A DNA stretch of 64,000 nucleotides from Sisyra terminalis (Eukaryota > Arthropoda > Insecta > Neuroptera > Sisyridae): positions 27,939,001 to 28,003,000 of the forward strand of contig OY292275.1 of NCBI GenBank assembly GCA_958496175.1, written 5' to 3'. The notes beneath the pieces are model-generated. The model was not told the origin of the DNA. It saw nothing but the letters and a program-made list of their open reading frames with translations, and made no database searches. This document shows, one piece after another, positions 26,101 to 36,045 of this stretch (positions are counted from its first letter, which is position 1; each line of letters opens with the position of its first letter). The position numbers and the translations under genes were made by a program.

Positions 26101-29100
26101 TAAGCTCAAAATTCTGCATTGTGGATGAATGGTAATGGAATGTTGTACAGAAATACAAGCCAATCAAATATCAATTATTTCTTTAAAACTTAAAGTTAAT
26201 ATTGAGGAATATTAGTTAATTCAAAAATAATTGAAAAACCAAACTAATTAACTAAACTAATAATTAATTAAACTACCTAGTTAATTACAATTAGTATCAA
26301 CAGTTGAAATATGTACTTTTTTCCAGTGCATTACAATTGGAAAAAAATTACAATGAAATACTTGTGCAGTTCTAAACTAATCGTGTGGTTTTTTCTCGTA
26401 TACTAAGAGAAAAAATAGGAATCTCGAAATGAGAAAAAATCCAGAAAGACTGCTAATGCTACACGTAATTTAGAACTTCAAAAATAAGCTTTGAAAATAC
26501 ACAATTTTTATGAAACTGTTCCATTTTTAATAAATGTAAATATTTTAGGTATTTTCGCGATGTGTACATATTTTGATTAGTAACAGTTTTTGGTTGCTAA
26601 TATTAAAGTTGTCCAATAGAACAAAACAAAATATTTTCATATTATACAAAATACGTATCAAAAAATTATAAATTATTATAGTTTGTTTTTAAAGTAGAAG
26701 ATATATCATGTATAAAATAGAATATTTATTTTCCTTTTTTTGCTTTAACTATTTATTACCAATATTCTTTATATTATAATGCAATCAAATCAGTACTTAA
26801 GGTTTAGAAATTGAATAGTAATTTTTTTGTTCCACGCTTCCATTTAGGTAAAAATAAAACCCAAGCTAGAATCTTTGTAGCCCTTGAATCTTTAAAACTA
26901 AAAAAATGAAATTGATCTCGATGACTTATTATGCTAAAACTTTGTGATATTAAAGTAATTTTTTTCATTCAAAAAATTTTTTTCACGATTTTATAACAAA
27001 TGGCTTTTTATGTACAAAATGCAAAACATAATTATCCCGTTTTGTCCATGAATTGATTTATGTTTTCCGGCCAGATAGTACCTATGTATATACATACATA
27101 CAAGTTTGATAAATGAATGGATTGTATACTGCTATTAATAAAGTTTCTATCTTGATATAAATTTTTGTCACAAATAACATCTTTTACATTTTGTCGTTTC
27201 TGATTTGTTGTCAATAGATTCATCTATTCACTAATAACAATGAGTTTTTTTTTGTTTTATGTATAGCCGTGCATGATACTTTTACGTAAGGCATTGTACT
27301 TAGAAAATAATCACATTAAATTTACCTTTATCGTACAATCATTGCTCTAAAAATTTATTTCAAAAGTGCAAAATTATTAACAGAAATAACAATTACTTTA
27401 TGCTGGTTAAGCAATTGTACTTAGTATCCAATTTAAAGAATTTTTATTTTTTACTTTCTTAAAAATTTATTTATAAAATTACCAGAATACGTAAATTAAA
27501 ACACTACATTTTATTCAAGTCTAGGTAGTCTGGGTGGCCCTTAAAAGTAATATTTTAAAGTGATTCGTTGTCATTTTCAATTTCTTATTTGATGAGTAAA
27601 GACATTTTTACTACCAATTGGGAGTTCGAAAATGAAATTATAGCATATGATGGTAGGTAAAATATAGGTTGAAAAAAGTGTCAGCGTAAGCACGAAACAT
27701 TGAAAATCAATAATTGATGAGGATATTATTTTGAATTACTAAATTACCAATATTTATTTATCAGTTTTCTATTGTTAAAAACTGTAATTTTCTAACTTCA
27801 AAATTTAAATCTAACCTATCACAAATTCCAATTATATTACAAAAATTATTCTGGATACTTATTGAAATACCTGTTTTAGATAGTTGGCCATTTTTTTATA
27901 ATTGATTAAGTTTAAGTCTAGACTTATGACATCTACATTATTTTTTATTAAATTACAATTAAGTACTAAGCAATACATCAGTATGGCGAATAAAAAAGCA
28001 AAGGATGTTTGATTCTAGTACTAAAATAGTCAAACAGCGACTTGTTCGTCATATGTTGATATTCGTTCAATTTTTAAGCCTAATAGATGAAAAAGAGACC
28101 CAAAAAGCACAATAATTTTAAAGCTCCAGTATTGAGGATCTTGAAATCTTCTGGTACACCATTTAATAATTATAAAAAAAACTAAAGAGTTCTCCAGGAA
28201 CACCCGATGAGAGTGAAGCTCTTAATCTAACATACATTATATTTCAATATTAATTATGTCTAATACATAAAAGATCGAATTTCAATAATTACCAATATCA
28301 TAAAACATTTTTTTCAATATATTTACAATTATATGTAAATCAATTCCAAAATATAAAATGTATGTGTTATATATTATAATCATCGATATTGTCAGTTTAT
28401 GTTGACTAAAATACAACGCTTATGCGTCTTTATTTTATCTATAAATAATGAGAAAACAGCATCAATGGTAACACCATACTTAGTTGTAGATTCTGACTTA
28501 CTATTGATCATTCTGAAATTGAATTTTATCAAAAAGACATTTTGATGGATTCAGATTCGTCATCTGCAAAATTGATATTGAAGTCACCAGATAAAATTAA
28601 TAGAGCTGATCCTCCTATTGAATATTCTAGAAGTGTACTATGATCGACAGGCTTTACACTGATCTGGGAGTGTAAGGATACCCTTAAAAACCTGACCTTC
28701 AGAAATAAGATAACCGTAGGGTGGATGCCAGATCACAAAGGTATTAAGGATTGTGAAAAAGCCGCGAAAACCATTCACTGGCCTACAGCCTGTGTTTGGT
28801 ATCACATAATGGGAAGTGAAAAATATCGTCATCATTATAAAACTCACTGATCATTATAGAAAAAAATCGCCAGGAAAAAACACAGTTAAAAGATGAAGGA
28901 AAAACCATCCCTAAAACTAAAAACTAACTACTTAAACACTTAACTTTACAAGAAAACAAGTAACCAACCATGGTGTGGATTGAAGAAACACCTGACTACA
29001 ATTGGAGTACATGTGAGTGATCTAATGTGCCAATTCTGTCGGGAGGTGAAATTACTTCTCAGTTAGTGAAATTCTAGTACCTACTCTGTACTATTGTTCA

Positions 29101-30608
29101 GCATAACTCCATTACTTTAATTTGGAACAGTGTGGTAAACGATCTGATGTCGTTCAAGCATAAAGCAGGCCATTCACGCTCCGACTTGCTGTTCAACTAG
29201 TCGGACTACTAATTGAATCGCCTAAATGATCCGCTAGACATCCAACTTCCAATAACACCATCCACGGTCCGACTTTAGATCCAACTTCGAAATTCGGACC
29301 ACTAGTTGGACTGCAAGTCGGAGCGTGAATGGCCTGCTTTACAAATACAAATATGAACAAGCATCAAAATCCTAACTGAGACCGAGAGTCGAGAACAGCC
29401 GAGTTTCCACTCTGAGCCTTCTCTCTCCTACCATCCCGTATAATAGGAATACACGATCAAGATATACTATTTCTATACGATCTGATGACGATCTCGATCG
29501 TAATGCTTATCTTGAGTTACACTTTTTCTCCGTCAGCACTTCGAACCATTGTAAAACTATTGAAATTTCACCACTAATCATAGGTATGTACATTTTTTGG
29601 TTTAATTACTGTACATATTATATTAATTTTTAAACTTCAAATATAATAACGTGATACCTTCATATGCCTATTTTTTTATAAGATAGAATTGAACTCCATA
29701 CTCCCATTATAATTAACGATTCAGTTTACGTTGGTTTTTTTAGGAACGAAACTCTAGGGCGTAAACCAAGAGGGCTTCCTGTATGTATATAGTTTCGAAT
29801 TAATTTGGCAAAAGGGAAAAAAATATTTATAGAATTAATTTAATAATTATAAAATGGTAAATTTAATTTGATCACAGGTTCGCAATTTATAAAATATAAT
29901 GTACACAGCTAAACATTAAAAAAGTATCTTTAACATTTGAAAAAGTAATAACATAAAATTCATGAAAATTATTAAATATAGAGAAATAATTAATTATCAA
30001 ACTATAATTTTTCGAAATTTGAAAGTCTTATGAAATTATAAGTAATACCTACAATAAAAAAGAATTGAATCTAATGCTGATTAATATATACTCCATTTAT
30101 TTATCAAACCTAAACTTAGATTTAATAATTACTTTAACACGCTTTATTTTTCAGAGCGTGAATTTTTCTACCAACCACATACACGCAGAATTTGAGGTTA
30201 TTTTCTATAAGCTTAAATAAAACTGAAAAAAAATGATGATATATTCGATTTGTTTTCTTTTCTTCCAATTCACAGAATTTACATTGGTCACAGAGTCATG
30301 TGGATGCGGAGGCTTGGCCAGGTACATCATCCTCGGTAACATCAACTCGACGCCAACGGCCACGAATAAATTCAGCAATATTTATCTCAAACAGTGGACC
30401 TGGCTTTGAAGCTGCCGAGTTCTTACGAAGACACGGATCTTCATCGAGATTATGCCGTAAGGCACAAAGTGAAGAGAACATCCCTTTGACGTCAACAGCG
30501 ACAACTACATCAACAACGATTAAACATTTCGGTCTACCAGTGCTTTCAATTTCAGGTCCTTCTCCCCCAGAAGAAGAAGGGCCCGATTCGGTGGATGAAT
30601 GTCTTTAA
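3442..30608 (+). CDS. FN3-domain single-pass membrane protein, multi-exon gene
   Basis: I do not recognise a named gene. Joined coding exons are 3442-3490, 11821-11959, 19846-19991, 20295-20431 and 20492-20713 (231 codons), then one of three 3' exons (21531, 21984 or 30276). Every junction keeps frame. In order the protein has a 16-residue hydrophobic signal segment (MVILTALILLQGA), one FN3 domain (about residues 20-110, with VSWMTS and a late LRADTQYQVTVAA strand), a linker rich in Pro, Ser and Gly, a transmembrane helix (GIVLLVLLVWVAAIVLFF) and a cytoplasmic tail starting RWGKIRMLLPYQPDYKEQ. With the 30276 exon it is about 341 residues. Inference: a cell-surface receptor or adhesion protein with the FN3 domain outside. 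It is transcribed towards Dscam2. The introns are large and loaded with transposon relics, except for one of 60 nt. Confidence 0.85.
4635..4830. mobile_element. Short inverted-repeat element family B, copy 1
   Basis: About 200 bp bounded by inverted GGTATTTTCATATCTAGATAG and a matching GAAATACC end, with internal ATCTATC/GATAGAT-like palindromes. It has no coding capacity. Relatives are at 5728, 10033 and about 62056. The ends look like a non-autonomous DNA transposon; exact borders and target duplication are not resolved. Confidence 0.5.
5728..5937. mobile_element. Short inverted-repeat element family B, copy 2
   Basis: Clearest copy of the family. The left end reads AAGAGCTGGTATATTCACAT, and the right end, reverse-complemented, reads AAGGCTTGGTATTTTCATTC. 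The length is about 210 bp, with a self-complementary interior and no ORF. Confidence 0.55.
6048..6290 (-). repeat. Dispersed repeat family A, copy 2
   Basis: Reverse-complement relative of the repeat at 963. The unit with TCAATGTTGGGCTA and TTCACGGGAAGTTATTTG is tandemly duplicated inside the copy, as it is at 963. It sits in the first intron of the FN3 gene, just after an inverted-repeat element. Confidence 0.6.
9368..9560 (-). repeat. Dispersed repeat family A, copy 3
   Basis: Reverse-complement relative with GGCAAAGACAGAGAACAAAG, the TTTCAATTGTCATT stretch and one TGTTGAGCTGTGAATATTTTC unit. Only one copy of the internal unit is present, so this copy is shorter or less duplicated than those at 963 and 6048. 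Confidence 0.55.
10033..10237. mobile_element. Short inverted-repeat element family B, copy 3
   Basis: Left end AAGAACTGATATTTTCACTT; the right end, reverse-complemented, reads AAGGCTGATATTTGTATATC. The size and layout match the copies at 5728 and 4635, though the interior is diverged. Confidence 0.45.
11821..11959 (+). CDS. FN3 gene: first half of FN3 domain
   Basis: Encodes PGGPGVPENITITFLNPTSV and then the FN3 hallmark Trp in VSWMTS, ending KYDVTYKPTDA. The acceptor is the AG at 11819-11820 after a T-rich tract. It completes the Gly codon left by exon 3442-3490. The donor is at 11960 (AAG then GTGCG). An alternative acceptor at 11801 cannot be excluded. Confidence in the domain is high; the 5' border is moderate. 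Confidence 0.8.
12235..12864. mobile_element. 630-bp element with long terminal inverted repeats
   Basis: The first and last roughly 125 bp (12235-12360 and about 12738-12864) are close inverted copies. Ends read GTGCGCACTAGACTGAGCC and, reverse-complemented, GTGCACAGTAGACTGTGCC. Both arms then run through CCAAAAAAATCGA to TTAATATTAATATT near the inner edge. The interior is AT-rich with no ORF of note and a partly repeated TTTTTTGTAGAG motif. This is a non-autonomous DNA transposon; the superfamily was not determined because target duplications are ambiguous. Confidence 0.75.
12976..13165 (+). repeat. tRNA-derived SINE-like copy 1
   Basis: Begins with a degenerate tRNA Ser/Leu-like head: GACGAGTGGTCAAGGTGGCC resembles an A box and D arm, and GGTTCGAATCTC is a near-perfect B box about 45 bp later. 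A body shared with the copies at 23393 and 56735 follows, including a GCTAATGA-type motif. A functional tRNA is unlikely because no acceptor stem closes around the boxes. Confidence 0.6.
14071..14142. repeat. (TA)n microsatellite
   Basis: A run of AT dinucleotides about 57 bp long (about 14086-14142) is preceded by interrupted TATAAATA units. Simple repeat in the second intron of the FN3 gene. It is likely length-polymorphic, but that is inference. Confidence 0.95.
14618..15260 (+). pseudogene. Degenerate DDE-transposase remnant
   Basis: With frameshifts and stops, the plus strand reads like an insect mariner/Tc-type transposase. It starts MDQWNGQLCAFVINMFCKNS, like the N-terminal helix-turn-helix region annotated in insects as DUF4817. 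It continues to a C-terminal stretch SWSPGTPDLFVSDFLWSCLK, a decayed form of the WPPRSPDLTPxDFFLWGxLK motif around the third catalytic acid. Only short pieces stay open (for example 14939-15121). The element is dead. Confidence 0.65.
15414..15505 (-). pseudogene. Inverted second transposase fragment
   Basis: Read on the minus strand, this stretch repeats the piece at about 15100-15180: CCGCACACTG followed by AACAATCATCCTCA and on through ATAAG(T/C)CAGACAA. It is therefore a second partial copy of the same transposase tail, facing the first, about 240 bp away. The surrounding 15280-15600 is presumably the rest of that copy but too decayed to assign. Confidence 0.55.
15640..16277. mobile_element. 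Harbinger-like element with TAA target duplication
   Basis: Ends are inverted: GGTGCCATCCATTAATTACG on the left and, reverse-complemented, GGGGCCATCCATAAATTACG on the right. The element is directly flanked by TAA on both sides (15637-15639 and 16278-16280). A 3-bp TWA target duplication with G-rich ends is the PIF/Harbinger signature. An acidic open stretch near 15840-15960 (DDDALWMEENDVDTKDVDV) may be a coding remnant. Confidence 0.65.
19846..19991 (+). CDS. FN3 gene: second half of FN3 domain
   Basis: Encodes SYRVVAVVAGNSEAVTLNGL and then RADTQYQVTVAA, the typical FN3 E-F-G strand region, ending with an RPIVFRTL strand. The acceptor chosen is TTGTTAG at 19839-19845, which joins the split Ala-Ser codons of the exon at 11821 and gives normal FN3 spacing. 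A second acceptor at 19787-19788 would add 19 residues in frame. The donor is at 19992 (GGTGAGC), phase 1. Confidence 0.8.
20295..20431 (+). CDS. FN3 gene: Pro/Ser/Gly linker exon
   Basis: Encodes EPPRTSPQQDAAGLGLLSPS and continues through SDNTGGGYYPPSNSYTEPED, an extracellular juxtamembrane linker without a domain. It starts after TGTATAG (phase 1 from the previous exon) and ends in phase 0 at GTAAGT (20432). The next intron is only 60 nt. Confidence 0.85.
20492..20713 (+). CDS. FN3 gene: transmembrane exon
   Basis: Encodes VRGVEIG, then a transmembrane helix of about 20 residues (IVLLVLLVWVAAIVLFF), then a basic juxtamembrane stretch RWGKIRMLLPYQPDYKEQLK and a small Ala/Asn/Cys-rich segment ending HVCPQ. 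Positive charges just inside the helix fit an N-outside, C-inside orientation. It ends in phase 0 at donor GTAAGT (20714), the junction that feeds all three alternative tails. Confidence 0.9.
21531..21611 (+). CDS. FN3 gene: alternative 3' exon, short tail
   Basis: After a good acceptor (GCATTTTCAG) the phase-0 frame reads SVENSLNLNNDSYYEVTYIA and ends TDCDSD followed by TGA at 21609-21611, a 26-residue acidic, Tyr-containing tail. The TDCDSD end and the correct phase argue that it is real. It would give a protein of about 257 residues. Confidence 0.6.
   Translation, partial: SVENSLNLNNDSYYEVTYIATDCDSD
21984..22133 (+). CDS. FN3 gene: putative cassette exon with in-frame stop
   Basis: A GC-rich 150-nt stretch lies between an acceptor (GTTGTTATCAG) and a perfect donor (CA then GTAAGTC at 22134). 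It is phase 0 on both sides. In the transcript frame it reads GGCCMLDQCFRYPRRTRDSR and on to a stop at 22089-22091, giving 35 Cys/Arg-rich residues. Including it would replace the long tail. It could instead be a poison exon or a chance pair of splice sites; RNA data are not visible here. Confidence 0.45.
22672..22998. mobile_element. Foldback element, 158-bp arms
   Basis: Left arm 22672-22829 and right arm 22841-22998 are long inverted copies around an 11-nt loop. Both carry GGGGCCCAAA-like, CCACTTTTT, CCACCTCTCACTACTA, GGTGTCGTTTTAT and GAAGTTTAAAAGTGA blocks. A transcript would fold into a near-continuous hairpin. There is no ORF. It is most likely a foldback-type miniature transposon. Confidence 0.8.
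23390..23545 (+). repeat. tRNA-derived SINE-like copy 2
   Basis: Contains GGATAAGTGGCTAAGACGGT (A-box-like) and GAATTCAAATTTGAAACT, a decayed B box, then a GTAGCCAATGATATTGATG body like the copy at 12976. More diverged than that copy. Confidence 0.45.
23990..24072 (-). mobile_element. hAT-like terminal fragment
   Basis: On the minus strand it starts CAGTGGTTCTTAATCTGGGT, matching the CAGTGGTTCT(T/C)AACCTGGG termini common in animal hAT elements, and continues into GGTGAGAGATTCGGCGGAG. Only one end is clear. Confidence 0.45.
24092..24525. mobile_element. 434-bp inverted-repeat element
   Basis: The left terminal region has GACGTTTGACATGTATTTCC, CAGCGTCAATTGG and GTGGTATGATTTCGA. The right end, reverse-complemented, has GACGCTTGACGCTGATTTCC, CAGCG and GTGGTACGATTTCGA. 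The arms are about 75 bp, the interior AT-rich with no ORF. Borders are approximate. Confidence 0.6.
25685..25780. mobile_element. Fragment related to the 47.5-kb element
   Basis: Inverted TTTCGGTTTCAA/GCCGAAACCAAAACC pieces. The right edge, reverse-complemented, is AATGTCTGACTGAAGTATCG, a diverged form of the AGTGTCCGACCGAACTTCAG terminus at 47536. It is short, probably a deleted relative. Confidence 0.4.
28540..29080 (+). pseudogene. LINE RNase H and C-terminal remnant
   Basis: With frameshifts and stops the plus strand reads WECKDTLKNLTFRNKITVGW followed by MPDHKGI, the RNase H motif (VWVPGHxGIxGNE) of jockey/R1-type non-LTR retrotransposons. A decayed C-terminal CQFCREVKLL, like the CRxCxxxxET zinc-knuckle region, follows at about 29030-29060. 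Dead relic in the last intron of the FN3 gene; a 175-bp inverted-repeat element follows it. Confidence 0.7.
29164..29338. mobile_element. 175-bp inverted-repeat element, copy 1
   Basis: Ends are AGCAGGCCATTCACGCTCCG and its reverse complement, with about 30 bp of near-perfect inversion plus weaker internal inversion. The twin at 37067-37241 is also exactly 175 bp and highly similar along its whole length, in the opposite orientation. It is non-coding. Flanks read TAA and TTA, so the target duplication is unclear. Confidence 0.85.
30276..30608 (+). CDS. FN3 gene: long-tail terminal exon
   Basis: The acceptor is CAATTCACAG; phase 0 joins the exon ending 20713. It encodes 110 residues: NLHWSQSHVDAEAWPGTSSS, then an Arg-rich RRQRPRINSAIFISNSGPGF segment, AEFLRRHGSS, a Ser/Thr-rich low-complexity run (TATTTSTT) and a Pro/Glu-rich end (PSPPEEEGPDSVDECL), then TAA at 30606. 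There is no recognised domain. The composition fits a disordered cytoplasmic tail. It is the most gene-like of the three alternative tails. Confidence 0.8.
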   Translation, partial: NLHWSQSHVDAEAWPGTSSSVTSTRRQRPRINSAIFISNSGPGFEAAEFLRRHGSSSRLCRKAQSEENIPLTSTATTTSTTIKHFGLPVLSISGPSPPEEEGPDSVDECL

Positions 30609-30899
30609 AATTAAATAATCATTAATTACTAAGCTGATATACCCTTTCGTTACTTAATATAAACAGTATAGAGAGTATTCATTTTCTTTTTTATTTATGT
30701 AGGTGAACATATTAGTTGAAGACTGGAAATATTCATACGATAATGTATATAACTAGATTGCACTATTTGTCTATTAGTAGAAATTGACCTTATTGACTTT
30801 TTTGTCTGCCTTATCCTTTTTCGAATGTACGTCCAAACTTTTTTGAAAACTTTACGATGTAACTTTATGTATCTAATAATTCCTTTAAATGTAAGTTCC

Positions 30900-30905
30900 A
30901 ATAAA
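30900..30905 (+). terminator. Poly(A) signal of the FN3 gene
   Basis: AATAAA lies about 290 nt after the stop codon at 30606-30608; another AATAAA follows at 30915-30920. These are the first canonical signals after the long-tail exon. Confidence 0.55.
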
Positions 30906-30920
30906 ATCATGTAAAATAAA

Positions 30921-33900
30921 ATATGTATTTGCCTTTTTACTTCATGTGAGGCATTAATAGATTCAAATATTCAATTATGCGAATTCATATCTCAAAAATT
31001 GATTCTATAACGTTGAAAGAAATTAAAACTTCCAAAACTCTATGTCAAATTAACGTTGTTAATCAAATATCAACTGAAGAAAACATTAAAAAAATATAGA
31101 ATGATATTAATGCGGACCTACTAGTTATTCATACCTATGTATAAAACTTAGAAATTTTCTTATACAAACCAGTAAAAATTTGCCTATTTTTTGTATATAT
31201 TGTATATCATACATACCGACCAAATGAATTACTAAGAGTGACATTTTACTAAAGTTAACCTTATACTTATTATATCATTTAAGATGTGCACATTTTTAAA
31301 TAAAATTATTTAAAAACTAAACCAATTTATAATCTATGACCAAATTTTTACTTATTATAAACAAAAAAATTAATTTGCTCGTCAATTTAAAATTGCATAT
31401 TATAAATAATATGATAATAACTAAATATCACCAATTATAAAGATTAGACGTAAGATGAATTATATATCTGTAACAATAAATGTTCTATAATACTCAAAAC
31501 AATTAAAATATACCCCATTCAATTATAAAATAAAAGTATTTTAGCATCGAATTACGTATCCTACAAATTTAAATAAATACTAAAGTAAAATGAATTAAAT
31601 ACACTTACGCAAAATTAGAAATACAACTTTAACAATTTAAATTCTGTTATTTTTTATATATATAAAATCATGGCAATTATTAAATGTTTCATGTTTTTCT
31701 TAACGTATACAGAAAAATGGTTAGTATTAATTTATCAAACTTTATATTTAACGTTTATTTTTCTAAAAAATAATTATTTACTTGTATCCTACTTATTAAA
31801 TTTAACTTATTTTTTCTAAATGAATAGCTTATGATTAGCACCAATGTATCCAAAATAAAGAGTGAATCAATAATTAACTACCTATACGTGCAAAGTATGT
31901 CCAATTTAAGATATATTTAATTTAAGATATATAAGCAGTATTTTAGTTTTATAATTTTGTTCTAAATAATTATTAAAAATCCCTAGTCGGATCTTTTTAT
32001 TTGAGCTCCAAACTCAGATTTTTGTCACTTCAGTAAAAATATTTATTTAATTTCATAGTCAAAAATTTTTTTTATCTAGGAATCAATTCCAATTGTCGTT
32101 CATGTGACGATCACAATTTATTTTATCATTTTTTTTTTTGAAATTTTAGGTTTCCAAAAAATATATTTTTCTTATATATCTAGATTCTAGAGGTATAAAA
32201 TTTCATTATATCCCTATACATAACTTTTAATGCAAAAAGAAAAAAGCACAATAAAATTGCCAATATCTATTTACTATAAAAATTATTGATTCAACTTTAT
32301 TTTTAATAAAAATATTTAATATATATCATTTATTAATGTTCAATAGTTTAAAATTTGTGATGTTCTACATATTTCACTATAAATATCTATTAATATGATA
32401 TTAAGAAAATATTAAGAAATGAAATATGTTTCTTTTTTTCTTTTTGTCAATTTAAATATATATTTATTCAAATTAAGTCAATAAATATATTTATTTACAC
32501 GGATTGAATTGAGATTTATTGTTAATAAAAGTTGATTACTGATATAAAATAAAAAATTATAGCTTAAACCCTTATCCTTTACACGGATGTTAATAGCTAT
32601 CTTGAGTATATAAATTGAAAATATCTTTTTAATTTTGATATAGACGTCAAGTTTCAATTCTAGTTTTCAGCAAGTAATTAATAATAATGCCAAGTTATAA
32701 ACTTTAACTAAAAGTCAAGTCAATTGCTTATATTGAACATCAATTTTTATTTTCATTAAATTCTTATTTTTATAAATGAAAAAATCAAAAAATACCAAAG
32801 ACTTATTGTATTATATAATTGAATTATAGATTTAGGTTATATTTTTCAACTTTAAATATTATATTTATGATCTTGAATACTTATAAATTATACCAAAATT
32901 ATGGTTATATTTTTAAAAATATAATTCATTGCACATTGAAATTTGTATGTTATATTTTTTATTTTGTAGTATTAGTACAAATTATTTTAATTCTTACATT
33001 AAACCTATATTTTTTTCATAGTTTATTCCTTTTATCCATAATTTGTCCTACTTAAAACAAGATTATCAACTATTATCCAGTCATAACAAATTTCAATTCA
33101 TTAGTTACAATAAGAATATAGCAAATAAAAACATTTTCTTCAAAAGTCATTGAATTATATTTTCATATTAATGCTAAGCCAGAAATATTTTTTTTTGCAT
33201 ATCTTGTAAAGAAAGAGTTGTGAATGAAGTATATCGGTAAGAAAAACGACGAGCTTTTTAAATTAACATGTCTTTCAACCATGCAATGTTTTTTTAAAAT
33301 ATAAAAAAATGGTTATAAGCAAACAATTTTAATACTGAAAAATCTAATTTCATTGCAAACGAATGATACTAACAAAAAGTCGAAAATATGGTTTAGAGAT
33401 AACAAGCCACAAATTATTTTTTATCTTGGCAGAGTAATGAAAGCAAGTTCCAATTTGCTTGATAGTACAAAGCTTAGTAAAATCTGCCCTTAAAAGATTT
33501 TTTTTCTGACCGAGGAAAGTAGGAAAAAAACGATAATTTTGGCTTGTAAGGGTTTTTTCGTTTATAAGGAAACAATATTGAGTCGGCTTTAGAAAATTTG
33601 AGATTTTGGTATTAGTGACAGTATGAGCAAGAGTTTTCATTGAAAATTGCAAGAATAATTAATGAAAAAATATATAGGATTTTTAGAGCATCTTTTTTCT
33701 CATTATTGATGACAATTTTAGATATCCGAAGTAGTATCTGTGCAACTTCCATGATGAATCCAGCACTGTCTGTGATTTGCTTTGGAAATATCTTTTAATT
33801 TTAATGTATATATAAATACTATATGAGTTGATATTAAGTACATTTTCCTTATATATATGGCCGTAAAATAAAAAAGTATGTGTTTTTTTCAGAATTTACT

Positions 33901-36045
33901 TAAAATTATAAATTGGAAGTGAAAAACACAAACAATTATTCATTAAATTAAAATTCATTTCTAAAATATCTTACTGTAGCAAATTTTTTAACACTAACAA
34001 TTCTTCAGTTCTTTAAAAAAAAAAAAACTTAAAAGTCAAAAGATAATTAAAAAAGATTGGATTTTTTGAATTTTTTTTTTTTTTTGAATTAAGGGATTAT
34101 TTTCACTCTTTTACAAAATTAAAAAATAATATAAGCTCATGAAAATTAATGTGTGTTTAAATACTACAACGAAAAAATTTAAGAATAATTACTTTATAGA
34201 AATAGTTCAATTTTGAAAGTAGCATTTATATTTAATTTTGTAATGCTTTTTGTATATATCTATTCGTATTTTAATTATAAAAATCAATTAATGTTATTAA
34301 CCTCACACAATATTATTTTATAGCTTAGACCGTTTTAATAACCTCACAATATACTATTTTATAACTTAGAGCGTTATTTTCTTATTAAGTAAAAGGAGAT
34401 TAAAATATCTCAAAAAAATAAAGTTACAAATATGTATATTACTATCATTATATAGAAACGCTACTTATATATTAAATATTAAAAAACATATTTACTAATA
34501 GTAGTTTCTACATATATTTAAAACTAAGAGCAACAATAAATGCGAACAATAGTTTCTATATCTTTAATCTTTTACCCTTATTCATATTATCCTTATATCT
34601 ACATACTTTAAATATTTAAATGCATAAATGTAATACTATACATAATATCGTATAGTTACATTCTGAAAATTGGTGCTTTAAGTTTCAAATTAAAATTTGA
34701 ATGTTCTTAATTATGTAAATATTAAACTTTCTAAACTATTACTGTTCAGAAGATCTATTTTGTGCAATTAATCATGCGCAATGATAGATTCCTAACCACA
34801 AGTAGGTACTCAAATTTAAAAAAAGTTGAATAAAAACATAATCTATTACATTTTCTTTTTCCGTCGAAATATTTGAAAGGAAAAATATATTTATATTATA
34901 ATTCATTATGCATATAGTGATTAAATAACAAATTAATAATAAAAGCAATGTTATTAAGAAAATTGTTATTTTAAAATATAATTTAAGGATTACAAAAGTA
35001 TTTATTAATGTGTACTTTTTTGTGAAAAAAATGTGTAGGATATAATTTCAGTTCTAATTTAGCACTAAATTTCCCGATATCAAATTAAAAATTCAGTGAA
35101 CTATCAGTGAATTAGAACAATGGTCTAATTTGTGATTTTTAAAATTGAATAAAAACATTCATATTGGAATTAATAGGGACCACATTCAAGTAATTCTATT
35201 TGAATTTCAGCTTAGTGAAAAATAAAAACTGTATGTGGTCCATTGATTAATATCGGGTTGGTATCGTTACTTACCTATATAAAGATTGCTTTGTTTTTAG
35301 TATAGATATACACTCCAATAATTTAATTACAACCTATTCTTATTTATATTTGCAATTTATAAAGTATAATTTACTTTTAAGAAATGTATATTTATGTAAT
35401 GAGATTGGTTATTTCTCCAAATAAAAATTGGAACAAATATGTGTAAAGTAATAAATATGTACTTTATAATTTTAGTTCACTTCTTACTAAATGAGCTTAA
35501 TTTATAACATATTCCTGTATATTAAAAAATTATCATAAAATAAAAACTGTGATTTTCTTCAATGAAAAATTATGAAAGTTGTCTTTTTGTGTTCTTTTGC
35601 AGGATATCTAGAATATTATAAATTTTAAAATTGTGTCGTTATTTTGTTTTAACTATCTAATATCACATATAGTTTTCAGTGGATTTCATATCTTTATATT
35701 TTAATTTAATTATTTAACTTTGTTAAAAATTTTCAAAACAACTATGGATAGAGAAGCACTTTTTAGAAAAATAGAACATATAGTCAAGTGCAAGAGAAGT
35801 TTAAATGAAGAATACAAACAAAACAAAAAGAATTAATTTCAATTTCTTTTGAACTGTAAGGCCTCATGGTTTCATCTTGAAGCAAGGAAAATCGATCTTT
35901 TTCATATTTGGTTTATTCATGTTCTCGAGGTAAATTCTATGAAATTAATGACAAAAGTTTAAGAAATTTTGACTGATATATCTTCTAAAAATATCTTTGG
36001 ACATAATGATATACTTTTAAATTCGAAGAAATTTGATAATCTAAG
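30921..36045. other. AT-rich intergenic DNA
   Basis: No gene is supported. Composition is extremely AT-rich with long A and T runs. One short tandem duplication is listed separately (34298). A 100-codon open frame on the minus strand at 33350-33652 has no recognisable domain and no codon or context support. Confidence 0.5.
34298..34376. repeat. Tandem duplication, two 39-40 bp units
   Basis: Two adjacent units, both carrying AACCTCACA(CA)AATAT, ATTTTATA(G/A)CTTAGA and GCGTT/CCGTTT at the end. They differ at a few positions. Simple local duplication with no coding content. Confidence 0.75.

Larger units (their letters stand above)
20714..30275. other. FN3 gene 3' introns with nested repeats
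   Basis: About 9.6 kb between the transmembrane exon and the last exon, interrupted by the two candidate exons above. It contains a 327-bp hairpin element, a SINE-like copy, inverted-repeat and hAT-like ends near 24 kb, a LINE RNase H remnant near 28.5-29.1 kb and a 175-bp inverted-repeat element. The stretches 24910-25660, 25790-28530 and 29600-30270 are AT-rich with nothing recognisable. Confidence 0.5.

Noticed and set aside
25760..27230. Short minus-strand ORFs with Lys/Asn/Phe-rich translations
   Set aside because: Composition is that of random AT-rich sequence; no start context, domain or splice partner.
33350..33652. 100-codon minus-strand ORF
   Set aside because: In AT-rich intergenic DNA with no domain, no repeat relation and no promoter or splice context; not supported as a gene.
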